Origin: a virus
IMG/VR virus record: IMGVR_UViG_3300010413_000005
Coordinates: 1-64,000 of that record
Length of the DNA: 64,000 nucleotides
Direction: 5' to 3' (one strand)
The number at the start of each line of letters is the position of its first letter. Within the stretch, counting starts at the first letter, position 1. Below the pieces are notes generated by a model that was not told where the DNA came from, did no database searches, and worked only from the letters and a program-made list of their open reading frames with translations. Of this stretch, positions 49,274 through 57,932 are shown in pieces. A program made the translations under genes and the position numbers.

Positions 49274-50258
49274 CGCCTACTCCCTTTTTCCTCCAACCCC
49301 AATGCTTAGCCAAATCGTACGCTTGCTCCATGACGACGTCGACGGTGGCGCGCGGATTCCAACTCGCGAACCGACCCAACGGCGCGACTCTTTCCGGCCA
49401 TTGAGGAGGTTCCGCCAATGGTAGCAAATGCCCTTTCATATTCCTTTTCCATTCCAGTATTTCGAATCCGTTGGGGAATAGAAAATTCAAATCAGAATAA
49501 ACTCCTGATTCGTTCATTTCTCCGGATACTTCACACGAATAGAATCCGTCTACGTATGACAACCTGTGTATGGAATTTCCCGGAGTGTACGGTGTGTAAA
49601 CGTAATCCCAACGAACGTACGGATTGCCTACCGGTTTCACGTTTATCAAATGCAAGGCCATCGCCGTAGAATCGGGAAAGTGTTCGAAATGTCCTATCTT
49701 TTTGATGATCCACAACGGTATGGTGAATACCAAATAATCGAAATCGAACGTAACGGCGTTGGTGTTTATCGCGATTCCGGCGTCAAGAGAGAACGTAGCT
49801 ATAGCGCTATTGTTTATATTGGCTCGTTTGCCCAATTCTTCTATCAACGCGTTCAAATCACATCTCATGCCCTTTTTCGTGTTACCGGAGAACGGATCGT
49901 TCATGCACTTGGTAGAGAATTCGCTGGGTTCCATCTTGCGCGTTTTTACGTAATGATCGTGCTGTATACGCTCAAACGCCTTCCGTCCTACTTTCTGCAT
50001 GTGTTTACGATAGTCCTTGACTTCTCCTTGTAAGTGTATCCCTCCCTTTATGGTGAAGTTGCTGTACGCCAAACCGAGTTCTCCGAGCATCGATCTGATC
50101 AGATTACTTTTGTGTAGATACTTCAATCCTCCAGAGGAGAACTCTCCTCCCAATTTGTTGGGTTCGAATACCGTCACTTCGATATCGTAAAATTGATTGA
50201 AAACGTAAGACGCGACCAACCCGGAGATTCCTCCTCCTACCACAATTACTTTTTTCAT
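49263..50258 (-). CDS. FAD-dependent oxidoreductase (amine oxidase/mutase-like)
   Basis: GGGISGLVASYVF (8-20) is the dinucleotide-binding fingerprint; FEPNKLGGEFSSGGLKY matches the second FAD contact. A C-terminal GRFASWNPRATVDVVMEQAY is the FAD-binding end seen in UDP-galactopyranose mutases and amine oxidases. 331 residues, shorter than typical amine oxidases. First enzyme of the operon; it could oxidise an amine or modified base. Its ATG overlaps the stop of an 18-codon leader ORF. Confidence 0.75.
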   Translation of the reverse strand: MKKVIVVGGGISGLVASYVFNQFYDIEVTVFEPNKLGGEFSSGGLKYLHKSNLIRSMLGELGLAYSNFTIKGGIHLQGEVKDYRKHMQKVGRKAFERIQHDHYVKTRKMEPSEFSTKCMNDPFSGNTKKGMRCDLNALIEELGKRANINNSAIATFSLDAGIAINTNAVTFDFDYLVFTIPLWIIKKIGHFEHFPDSTAMALHLINVKPVGNPYVRWDYVYTPYTPGNSIHRLSYVDGFYSCEVSGEMNESGVYSDLNFLFPNGFEILEWKRNMKGHLLPLAEPPQWPERVAPLGRFASWNPRATVDVVMEQAYDLAKHWGWRKKGVGDGK

Positions 50259-50311
50259 AAAACGTCCTTAAATACAAAACGCCCACCACGGCCGGAGATC
50301 GAAGCAGCCAT
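50255..50311 (-). CDS. 18-codon leader ORF coupled to the FAD oxidoreductase gene
   Basis: ATG 50311 lies behind TAGGAGGGCGCCTGCT; the TGA overlaps the oxidoreductase ATG (ATGA). The peptide (MAASISGRGGRFVFKDVL) has no known domain. A coupling leader is likelier than a working peptide. The oxidoreductase itself has only a weak site of its own (AAGGACGTTTT). Confidence 0.4.
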   Translation of the reverse strand: MAASISGRGGRFVFKDVL

Positions 50312-50324
50312 AGCAGGCGCCCTC

Positions 50325-51209
50325 CTAAACACGATTCGAAACCTCGTCCAAATCGGTTCCGGAAGGTGACCCTATGATACCTTCACCGATGAATCTACAT
50401 ATAATTTCTGCTACTATGGCTATCCCTTCTATATCCATTTTTCCAGTTTTGGTGATGAACTTGCCATCCGAAAATTCTATCAAAAACAGCTTTTCTATTT
50501 CTCCTTTTCGAAAACATTCCAGAGGAGCAGCTATCCTAATTTCAGCCTTTCTGATGCGTATGGATGGACAAATAGCGGCGACCGCTACGCGGCGATTCTT
50601 AGGCAACTCCAAATACACAGACATGTAACGGCTGTTCTTCATCCTATCGATTACCACCAAATCTCCGACCGAAGCGTTTTTGGATCGCGAAATTCTCTTG
50701 CCGGAAATATTGGACAACCTTTGGAAGAATCTCATACAGAAATCTCGCGCTCGATCCAATGCGTCGCTGGCAGCCGTTCTTTTGGATTCGGTGATTTTCT
50801 TTTTCGTGCTATCGTCCATCGGAGACGCTTTACGCAAAGACGTAACGTTTTTACGCCTTTTGGCTTTCACCGCGGAAACCTCCGGTTTTGATTTTGTAAT
50901 TCTGCCATTTACTATTCCCCAAGCTTCGATAGTCTTGTTCAACAACGCTATCAAATCTTCGTCTTCCAAATGTGTGAAACAATACGTTCGGCGATCTCCG
51001 TCTTCGTCGGTGATTCTTTCGCGTCGCATGTAATTGGATACTCTGAGACTATTCGATTTGCAATGTTTCCTCAACGCAACACATCGATTCCTCATCACGC
51101 AAGGCATCTTATCGATCGGAGAATCTCCTTTTCGTTCTCCGTCGCATTGCGTATCTTTACGGGAATAATACCCGAAACATCTAGGGTACTTTTTTTTGTT
51201 TTCGAGCAT
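50325..51209 (-). CDS. Hypothetical protein with N-terminal Cys cluster (294 aa)
   Basis: Cys residues in YPRCFGYYSRKDTQC and MPCVMRNRCVALRKHC form a likely zinc or Fe-S motif; the middle is Lys/Arg-rich and Ser-rich; the last third is beta-alpha mixed. Located between the sigma-like gene and the modification-like operon. Not recognised. Basic character suggests nucleic-acid contact. Confidence 0.6.
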   Translation of the reverse strand: MLENKKKYPRCFGYYSRKDTQCDGERKGDSPIDKMPCVMRNRCVALRKHCKSNSLRVSNYMRRERITDEDGDRRTYCFTHLEDEDLIALLNKTIEAWGIVNGRITKSKPEVSAVKAKRRKNVTSLRKASPMDDSTKKKITESKRTAASDALDRARDFCMRFFQRLSNISGKRISRSKNASVGDLVVIDRMKNSRYMSVYLELPKNRRVAVAAICPSIRIRKAEIRIAAPLECFRKGEIEKLFLIEFSDGKFITKTGKMDIEGIAIVAEIICRFIGEGIIGSPSGTDLDEVSNRV

Positions 51210-52209
51210 CTGAAAGCTTTTTTACCAGTTGTGAATACCAAGTCACGTAATCTGACACATATTTCCAAGTGTATTCAGCTCCTGAAACACCTCCTGTAAT
51301 CAAATTGTATTTACCCTCTAAAACCAAAGTCTTATGAATCTTTCCCTTCTTCAAGAACAGTACCGCTCCCCAATGGTAGTAATGAACCTCTCTCGCCCAT
51401 TCTCCGGCCGATTGGATATCCCTGGCCGGATCGTTAGGTCTGGGATCAAGATTGCGTTTCTTGATTATCTTTCTGACGAAATCGTAATCGAATTTGTTAT
51501 TCTTGCTTAGGTGTATCATGGGCCAAGTACCCTTGTCTATATATATCTGTGATATCTCGGGAAATTCTGATTCTGCCAGATACGTAAACGCCCTCCTGAT
51601 TCGTAGGCTGGAATAGTCGACCGCGTTCTTGCTCACACCGATATACTTGGCTATCAATCCGTTGGTCATCTCGGATTCGCCTTCGTTGTCCATGAAAATC
51701 ATGAACGCCTCCGGTGGATGACACATGATATCCAAAACGGTCCGATCTCGTTCGCACAACTTGTTTCTCAATTTCATTTTCAATTCCAGGCGACGCTGGT
51801 TGTCTTCGGATTGTTCGTAAACGGAATACGGATCCGGGATGTCTCCCTTGATAGTTTCTCCGGATTGCTCGGCCATCTCTTCTATCGAGACTAACTGCCA
51901 AGCCTGTTTGGAAACTATCATCCGTCCGTTTCTTTCTTGAACTACGTGCGGAACCTTGGAATTGGTCATAGAATTCTGTATTATTCTTATGGCTTCGTAT
52001 CTCAAAACCTTACTGACGAATCTGTGGAATTTACCTCTTCCGGCGTTGAAATCGTACGAATCGAAACACCTCTGAAACATGGCCACGCGCAATTCTTGCA
52101 TTGCGTCGTCGAACGGGATACCGGAAGCGATGTTGATTTTTCTAGCGTGCGTTTTCAGAATTGGCCATACGTGCTTTTCCAAATCCGCGTACAATTCTTG
52201 TAAAACCAT
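51181..52209 (-). CDS. Divergent sigma70-family factor
   Basis: IPFDDAMQELRVAMFQRCFDSYD and FHRFVSKVLRYEAIRIIQNSM resemble sigma region 2 (core binding, -10 recognition). ERDRTVLDIMCHPPEAF then GLIAKYIGVSKNAVDYSSLRIRRAF fits region 4 with a helix-turn-helix. No region 3 is obvious; a ~120-residue C-terminal extension is unique. It may program late transcription while the RpoD-like factor at 16.8 kb serves another stage (inference). Start at 52209 behind AAAAAGGGAGATCGAA. Confidence 0.7.
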   Translation of the reverse strand: MVLQELYADLEKHVWPILKTHARKINIASGIPFDDAMQELRVAMFQRCFDSYDFNAGRGKFHRFVSKVLRYEAIRIIQNSMTNSKVPHVVQERNGRMIVSKQAWQLVSIEEMAEQSGETIKGDIPDPYSVYEQSEDNQRRLELKMKLRNKLCERDRTVLDIMCHPPEAFMIFMDNEGESEMTNGLIAKYIGVSKNAVDYSSLRIRRAFTYLAESEFPEISQIYIDKGTWPMIHLSKNNKFDYDFVRKIIKKRNLDPRPNDPARDIQSAGEWAREVHYYHWGAVLFLKKGKIHKTLVLEGKYNLITGGVSGAEYTWKYVSDYVTWYSQLVKKLSDARKQKKVP

Positions 52210-53824
52210 TTCGATCTCCCTTTTTACCGAACAACTTCTTTCCCAGACCACTGTACAAAGCCAAGGGTAAATCATCCAATTTCATTATCGCGGAACAAAC
52301 GGCTCCGGTTTTCTGATTGTAAAATGCGGCCACATCTATAGTAAGCACGCCTATGGATATCACTTCTATTCCGGATTTCGTTATCGTTTCCACAGATTCA
52401 GCCAAATGGTTGGCTAAAATACCACTGTCGCATCCGTACGCCAAGGGCGCTCCGTCCGACAATACAATCAACACTTTGCGCTTTTCTTGTCGCACTATCA
52501 AACGTTTAGCAGCAGACAAAATCGCTTCTCCGTCCGCGTTATCCATGTATCCGTCGATGAAAGAGAATCTACTTCTGCACACATTTAGTCTTTCATCGAA
52601 TTCCTTGAATACTATGTAATCGAACGGCGCTCGAGCCTGATATATCTCGTCTTCGAAGTTGATTCCCTTCGGATATCTTTCCACATTGTTGTGAAATCCC
52701 AATACTTCAAACGGGATTCCCAATCTCTCTATGGTGTCGGATAATCCTACGGCGGATACTCTTACGTGCCAAGCCTTGGTCTTTTTCTTTTTCGCCTTGC
52801 CCATGGAACCGGACAAGTCAATCAAAATCAATATCGCTGTTGAAGTATCGACCGGAGCTCCGCGTTCATAATGCACGTTTCGATTACCGGTTATGACCGA
52901 ATGTAGAGAAGAAGAATCCAGAAATCCGCTATCTCGGTCGCCGATCGGAGCGCGTTCCTTTTCCGCTCTCATTGTTTCGATAATCGCCCTGCGCATCGCC
53001 GAAGCATTCTTCTTCGTTTCTGACAAGTCGGATACGAACGTGGACGCGTTTCCGGTAGTCGGTTTCACCCAACGGTCCATGGCCAAACAATCCGGATGCG
53101 GAATGTATCTGCCATTCTTCAACACGTCGTTCTTTGATTCCTGTTCGATTTTGTCTTTCAATCGCGATTTGAAATCGAAAGATTGCTCTCCGGCCGGAGG
53201 GATGAACGAAATCATAGGAGATATCTTCTTGGCCAATTCGTATGTACTTTCGGAATCGGCAAGCGATTTCACAGACAAAAACATCTCAGATATCGGTTCG
53301 TATTCGGATCTAACGTGATCCGGAATCCACCTCAAATCCAGATTCAACCCGTCGGATATCGCTGCGCACAAAAGCATTTTGAAGTCGGACAATTCTCCGG
53401 CCTTGGATTGCTTCTCTAACAACTTCGACGCCTCATTGTTGGAGAAATCCAGATTGTCTTTCATTCCCGGATAAATCGCGCCGTATTTCAATTCTATTCT
53501 GATGTCTTCCAAAGCGTTGAATGCCGACTTCACTTTCACGTCGGATTCGTTTTTGTACAGATCTACGGCGCCCCTCAAACCGCGATTCTTGGAATACACT
53601 TCTTCGGCCGCGTGACACAATTCGTGATCCAGTTCTCCGTTCAACGCGCGCATTGAGGACTTGCCCAGTTTGTCCGAATTGTAAGGCAATCTTATCACGG
53701 TTCCGTCGAAATCACAACGGCATCCGGTCATTTCCACTGATACGTGGTAATTGTTCGATATCGCGCGCGCTATGTTAGCGAACGGAGTCTCCAGCTTCCG
53801 GAGGTGTTGAACAGATTTTTTCAA
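52142..53824 (-). CDS. CobT-like VWA protein with HEXXH motif
   Basis: The C-terminal half has a von Willebrand A fold: ILILIDLSGSMGKA (MIDAS Asp336, Ser338, Ser340) and VLIVLSDGAPLAYG. The N-terminal half has DHELCH (His67-Glu68-His71), a zinc-protease-like motif, and acidic helices. It pairs with the MoxR-type ATPase directly upstream, as CobS/CobT or MoxR/VWA pairs do to remodel a target. TTG start behind GGAGGAACTAC. Function unknown in phage. Confidence 0.8.
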   Translation of the reverse strand: MKKSVQHLRKLETPFANIARAISNNYHVSVEMTGCRCDFDGTVIRLPYNSDKLGKSSMRALNGELDHELCHAAEEVYSKNRGLRGAVDLYKNESDVKVKSAFNALEDIRIELKYGAIYPGMKDNLDFSNNEASKLLEKQSKAGELSDFKMLLCAAISDGLNLDLRWIPDHVRSEYEPISEMFLSVKSLADSESTYELAKKISPMISFIPPAGEQSFDFKSRLKDKIEQESKNDVLKNGRYIPHPDCLAMDRWVKPTTGNASTFVSDLSETKKNASAMRRAIIETMRAEKERAPIGDRDSGFLDSSSLHSVITGNRNVHYERGAPVDTSTAILILIDLSGSMGKAKKKKTKAWHVRVSAVGLSDTIERLGIPFEVLGFHNNVERYPKGINFEDEIYQARAPFDYIVFKEFDERLNVCRSRFSFIDGYMDNADGEAILSAAKRLIVRQEKRKVLIVLSDGAPLAYGCDSGILANHLAESVETITKSGIEVISIGVLTIDVAAFYNQKTGAVCSAIMKLDDLPLALYSGLGKKLFGKKGDRNGFTRIVRGFGKARMANSENAR

Positions 53825-54936
53825 GTAGTTCCTCCGAAATGTCTCTGTACCAATCCGCCTACGAAAACGGAATCCGAAGCGTCCATCTTATTCAATATGG
53901 TGATTCGCGCCGCTCGAGTTACATCTTTCAGTTTCAAATTTTTGCGCGACCATTCGATCAACGACCGAGTTGAAATGGACGAATAGCAATCTCCTCTACT
54001 GCAAGACTCTCTAACCATGTTGGCCAATCTGACCATCTTGGTCGCCGTTCGGTCGTCTATTCCCTTACACCGCTTCATCAATATGGATTTTTCCACTTTC
54101 GGACTCGGGAACGTCATATATATCACGACTCCGAACCGATCGACGAATGACTCTTTTTGAGGCAAATCATTACATGTAGCGATGATTCTGAAATTGGGAT
54201 CGAATTCGATCGATCTGCCTCCGTCTCCGGTGATTACCAGCTGGCGAGGTTTGGTCATGGCGGTGTACAACGAAAACGATATGTGTCCGGGCATCGCTTC
54301 GACTTCTTCCAACAGTAGCCAATAACCGCGATCGGCCGATATCGGTAGCGAACCGTCAAACCATTCGGTTTTTGATTGCCCGGTCTTCTTGTCGATGGTC
54401 ACACCCTTTTCTCCGATGAATTCGGCTTTGCGCATATCCCCATCGTTTTGTACCCTCAATACCGGTTGATTGCAGATCGAAGCCAACTCCATAACCAGGG
54501 TGGATTTACCGACTCCGACCGGTCCGTGTATCAGAACATTGTCGTCATCTTCGATTCCCAAAGACAACTCCTCAAGATGACCCGCTTCTCGATCTGATAT
54601 GATCCATTCCGGATCATGTATCGGAACCATTTTGGAATCTCTCTCCGAGAGCTCTCTTTTGAAAGAAGGACTCGCAGCCCCTATTCTGAATACTGTAAAA
54701 GATGATCCGGTTCCCGGATCGACTCCGATTATGTTATGGCGACTTGCCTCTTTGCGCAATTGGTGCGCTGCGTCGCTGACCGTCGGAGCTCCGGGATACT
54801 TGTTCAGATACGCGATGACGTCCATATCGTGTTTCTTGTTCACGTGGACGTCTAATCGATGATACCATTGTCCGCATTCTTTACACTGTATTTTTTTGCG
54901 GCCTTTTCCGTCAATGCTGCTAGTAGGATCTCCCAT
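53821..54936 (-). CDS. MoxR/CobS-like AAA+ ATPase with N-terminal zinc-finger-like domain
   Basis: CKECGQWYHRLDVHVNKKH (18-36) is a C2H2-like knuckle, followed by a MucR-like DVIAYLNKYPGAP helix. The AAA+ core has GPVGVGKST (Walker A), YWLLLEEVEAM (Walker B), FRIIATCNDLPQ (sensor 1) and FVDRFGVVIYM (Arg finger region). Partner of the VWA gene. It directly follows promoter P6 with nearly no 5' leader. Confidence 0.85.
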   Translation of the reverse strand: MGDPTSSIDGKGRKKIQCKECGQWYHRLDVHVNKKHDMDVIAYLNKYPGAPTVSDAAHQLRKEASRHNIIGVDPGTGSSFTVFRIGAASPSFKRELSERDSKMVPIHDPEWIISDREAGHLEELSLGIEDDDNVLIHGPVGVGKSTLVMELASICNQPVLRVQNDGDMRKAEFIGEKGVTIDKKTGQSKTEWFDGSLPISADRGYWLLLEEVEAMPGHISFSLYTAMTKPRQLVITGDGGRSIEFDPNFRIIATCNDLPQKESFVDRFGVVIYMTFPSPKVEKSILMKRCKGIDDRTATKMVRLANMVRESCSRGDCYSSISTRSLIEWSRKNLKLKDVTRAARITILNKMDASDSVFVGGLVQRHFGGTT

Positions 54937-54945
54937 ATCTTTTTG

Positions 54946-54974
54946 AATATAATCCGCGTTTTTACGGAAGGCAA
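54946..54974 (-). promoter_or_regulatory. Promoter P6
   Basis: TTGCCT (54969-54974), 17 bp, TATATT (54946-54951) on the minus strand, with A/T-rich upstream sequence. The expected start of transcription (~54939) is about three bases before the MoxR-type ATG, so the mRNA would be almost leaderless. Confidence 0.7.
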
Positions 54975-54984
54975 GTGTATTTTA

Positions 54985-56007
54985 TCAGATTTTTATGTAT
55001 ATTTCTCCGAGAGCGTTTATCCTATCCCTCAGAGCTGATACATATTCCTTACGATCTCCTGTGAATTTCTTGGCCTTTTCTATGGTTTCCATAGCTTGAT
55101 CAAGATTGGATTTTCCCGGATCTATTCCGTCCGGTAATCTGCCGATGTACACGTTCCGGAAATGAGATGATAAGCGTTCCGCGACCTTGAACGGCGCCGT
55201 TTTCTCTTCCGGATCGAGCACTACGGTAACTCCGCACAATTCGTCCAGCCTGCACAGCAAATCAAACTGCTCGTCGTGAAGAACCTTGCCTCCCAGCCCT
55301 ATCGTTGGAATGCCGTGTTGATTGAATATAACAGCATCTATCGGTCCTTCAACCACACAGAAATCGGTAGCGCCCAATTTCGCGATGTCCCAACCTATCA
55401 AAAGTCGTTTGTGGTCTATTCCCTTTGGATTGAGATATTTTGGTTCCAGTTCTCCGGTCATATCCCGAGATGTGAACGATTGCCCGTTGGGACAAACTAT
55501 CGGAATGATCAGTCTGTTCCTATATCTTCCACGAGTGCAATATCCCATGTTCCATGCGCGCGCGGTGTATGATTTGATTCTTCTACTCTTCAAATACTTC
55601 GGAAGTCTCCATTTGCCTTTTCGATAAATCGGCTTCATCTCGCTGGGCAGCTCCGCCATTACGTCGCCGTCCGGTAATTCGTCGTCGTCTTCGGATATCC
55701 TCAGAGATGCTATCCTACTCTTCAACGTTTCCAGGTCATCTCTGCGTCGAAACTGAACAGCTTGGCGAAATACCAATCTGACCGCTTCTTCCCAAGATAT
55801 GCCCTCCGCGGTCGCTACCAACCCGAACACGCTGTTGCCTCTGAAATCGCACTTGAAACAAACATATTTTCCGGAACGCGTATTGAAGTAGAACGAACCG
55901 AACTTGCCGCAGGCCGGACAAACTGCGGTCATCTCGTCGCCGGTTGAAGGTTTACAACGATCTAATCGGGATTCACCCCAAGAGCGTATATCAAACCCCT
56001 TGCTCAT
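54985..56007 (-). CDS. DnaG-type DNA primase
   Basis: N-terminal zinc ribbon (CPACGKFG near 30, CFKCDFRG near 50), RNA-polymerase domain with FTSRDMTG, and a TOPRIM core with VVEGPIDAVIF (catalytic Glu) and VTVVLDPEEK. 340 residues: shorter than bacterial DnaG, lacking the helicase-interaction domain, like other phage primases. Makes RNA primers with the DnaB-like helicase encoded upstream. Confidence 0.9.
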   Translation of the reverse strand: MSKGFDIRSWGESRLDRCKPSTGDEMTAVCPACGKFGSFYFNTRSGKYVCFKCDFRGNSVFGLVATAEGISWEEAVRLVFRQAVQFRRRDDLETLKSRIASLRISEDDDELPDGDVMAELPSEMKPIYRKGKWRLPKYLKSRRIKSYTARAWNMGYCTRGRYRNRLIIPIVCPNGQSFTSRDMTGELEPKYLNPKGIDHKRLLIGWDIAKLGATDFCVVEGPIDAVIFNQHGIPTIGLGGKVLHDEQFDLLCRLDELCGVTVVLDPEEKTAPFKVAERLSSHFRNVYIGRLPDGIDPGKSNLDQAMETIEKAKKFTGDRKEYVSALRDRINALGEIYIKI

Positions 56008-56317
56008 GATCTCCGATTACTTTGTCCACCAATTTCTTGAACATATTTCGTCGCTTTTGGTATTCCGGTTTGGATGGATCGTTGTTCGGACCCATCCACT
56101 TTTTCGGATCTCTGTCCAGCGCTCGTTTGATTCGTCTAAACGATTCCGACCACTCGAACTTCGCCGATGTCACGTTGCCCGTAGTCGCCAATTTGCGTAG
56201 CGACATACGATCGAAAGAACCCAAGGAATCCAAAGCCAACATAGCCCAATAGCATTCGTCGTAAGTAGGCTTTTTTCCGCTTTTTGCCGCTTCTATGATT
56301 TCGAATAGCGTTCTCAT
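55991..56317 (-). CDS. Helical hypothetical protein (108 aa)
   Basis: Charged helices with RDPKKWMGPNNDPSKPEYQKR loop. Between helicase and primase genes with overlaps on both sides. Could be a small replication accessory protein; not recognised. Confidence 0.55.
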   Translation of the reverse strand: MRTLFEIIEAAKSGKKPTYDECYWAMLALDSLGSFDRMSLRKLATTGNVTSAKFEWSESFRRIKRALDRDPKKWMGPNNDPSKPEYQKRRNMFKKLVDKVIGDHEQGV

Positions 56318-56535
56318 TTCTTATCCCTGGCTATCCATGTGCGCAATTCTCTGCCGACCAATTCGGTGGCTTCCGTGTATCCGAATCCGCCTCTTTCCGC
56401 GATTCGTTCGGCGCTTTGTCCGCAATGATATTTCTTATCATAAGCCAACCAAATTTCCAAATGCTCTTCCCAAGAAATGGTTCCTCTCGGATGTCCGTTT
56501 TCAGCCTGTATCGGTGCACGTTTTTGTTCGCTCAT
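56314..56535 (-). CDS. Small HTH-like protein (73 aa)
   Basis: SAERIAERGGFGYTEATELVGRELRTWI looks like a helix-turn-helix, as in short DNA-binding or terminase-small-like proteins. Weak evidence. Overlaps the helicase and the 108-residue gene. Confidence 0.45.
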   Translation of the reverse strand: MSEQKRAPIQAENGHPRGTISWEEHLEIWLAYDKKYHCGQSAERIAERGGFGYTEATELVGRELRTWIARDKK

Positions 56536-57932
56536 CTTCTGTCCTCAACTTCCTTCTCCCGGATTCTCATCTTGTGATATTCAGCGAGCGCCGGAACGAT
56601 CTTGCCGGATTCTCCGTCGCGATGTTTCGCTATGAACAAATCGAGCGCTTTCTCCGGTCCTTCTTCCGGAGCTTCAAATTCCTCGTCAATCTCTTCGTCG
56701 TCTTCGGTGACCTTGACTTCTTTCTTCCTGTTCTGTTTGCCGTAATCCGGATCGTTCACGCTGATAATCAAGTCGGCAATTCGAGCCTTGTCGTAGCTTT
56801 CGGCCGTCCCTTCAGCCATAGCCGTTTTATCAGCCCACTGAGAACCAGCGTGAACGCTGGAATATATGGCGTATCCTTCGTCTTCTCCTAACCCCTTGGC
56901 TCTCCAATAAACCTCAGATTGCTGCAGCCGAAATTTCTCTCCTCTCATATTCGTGGCCAATATGTGATCCAACGAATCGAAACAAATCAACTTCGGCCGC
57001 CAACCGTCGAATTGTTCTTTCAAATCCTCCAAAAGCGTAATCACGTCTTCGAACGTTGCGGACCGGACCGGGAACGAGGCGATTTTCAATTTGTTATTGA
57101 ACTTCTTGGCCATCTTTTTGTAGCGCTTATCGATGGCTCGAGCGTCCTGCGGTGTGAGATTGTAACCCTTCAAATCCTTGTAGTTCATTCCCAACCACAA
57201 AGCATCAGCTCGAGTCGCGACCTGGCGCGCCGGCATTTCGAACGGTATCACAAGAGTCTCATATCCCTGCTTTATCGAGTGGTACGCCAGATTGTTGAGA
57301 GCGATCGATTTGCCTTTACCGGTCGTTCCCATTATCAGACCCAACTCTCCTATTCGCAACCCCTTTGTTATATTGTCTATCGTCTTCCATCCGGTCATTA
57401 TCGCTGTTACTTCGTCCGGATGTTCTCTTTCGTATTTTCTGGCGTCTTGACGATCGTAAAACTCCTCTACCCAATTGATCAGAGTGTACTTTCTCTCCTC
57501 AACTTTCTTTTTGCTGGCTTCTCCGAAAACCTTGTAAACGTCGTCCAAGTCTCCGTCTTCGAGATGTTTTGCCCCCTGTTCCAAAGCCAGCTGCGCGTTT
57601 ACATACAAAACGAATTTCTTCAATCGCTCGAGCGCCAATTTCGGATTATCCGCGCGTTTCTTGGCTATCCTCTTCACCGCTTGCAGATGGGATAGTCTCT
57701 CCTCTTGTTTCCTGCGGAAGTTCTCCTTGGCTATGGCCATGTACATTTTCGGAGTCGGAGTCTCTCCGAATTGCGTCAAAGAGTATCTCAACACGCTCCA
57801 AATCCAAGAGCGCTCCTTGCTTCCGAAATGATGAGCGTCGCAGATCCGGATGGCCTGTTTCGCGTACGCCTTGTCGCGCATCGCACAAGCTAAGATGGTT
57901 TCTTCAAACTCTTTATCGAACTTACGATCCAT
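56532..57932 (-). CDS. DnaB-like replicative helicase
   Basis: N-terminal helical domain (~1-150), linker helix, then a RecA-like motor: ELGLIMGTTGKGKSIALNNLAY (Walker A), LVIPFEMPARQVATRADAL, LICFDSLDHILA (Walker B), VHAGSQ and an Arg-containing ending. The C-terminal tail is rich in Glu (EDDEEIDEEFEAPEEG). Hexameric 5'-3' helicase of the replication fork, loaded by the DnaC-like protein encoded directly upstream. Confidence 0.9.
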   Translation of the reverse strand: MDRKFDKEFEETILACAMRDKAYAKQAIRICDAHHFGSKERSWIWSVLRYSLTQFGETPTPKMYMAIAKENFRRKQEERLSHLQAVKRIAKKRADNPKLALERLKKFVLYVNAQLALEQGAKHLEDGDLDDVYKVFGEASKKKVEERKYTLINWVEEFYDRQDARKYEREHPDEVTAIMTGWKTIDNITKGLRIGELGLIMGTTGKGKSIALNNLAYHSIKQGYETLVIPFEMPARQVATRADALWLGMNYKDLKGYNLTPQDARAIDKRYKKMAKKFNNKLKIASFPVRSATFEDVITLLEDLKEQFDGWRPKLICFDSLDHILATNMRGEKFRLQQSEVYWRAKGLGEDEGYAIYSSVHAGSQWADKTAMAEGTAESYDKARIADLIISVNDPDYGKQNRKKEVKVTEDDEEIDEEFEAPEEGPEKALDLFIAKHRDGESGKIVPALAEYHKMRIREKEVEDRR

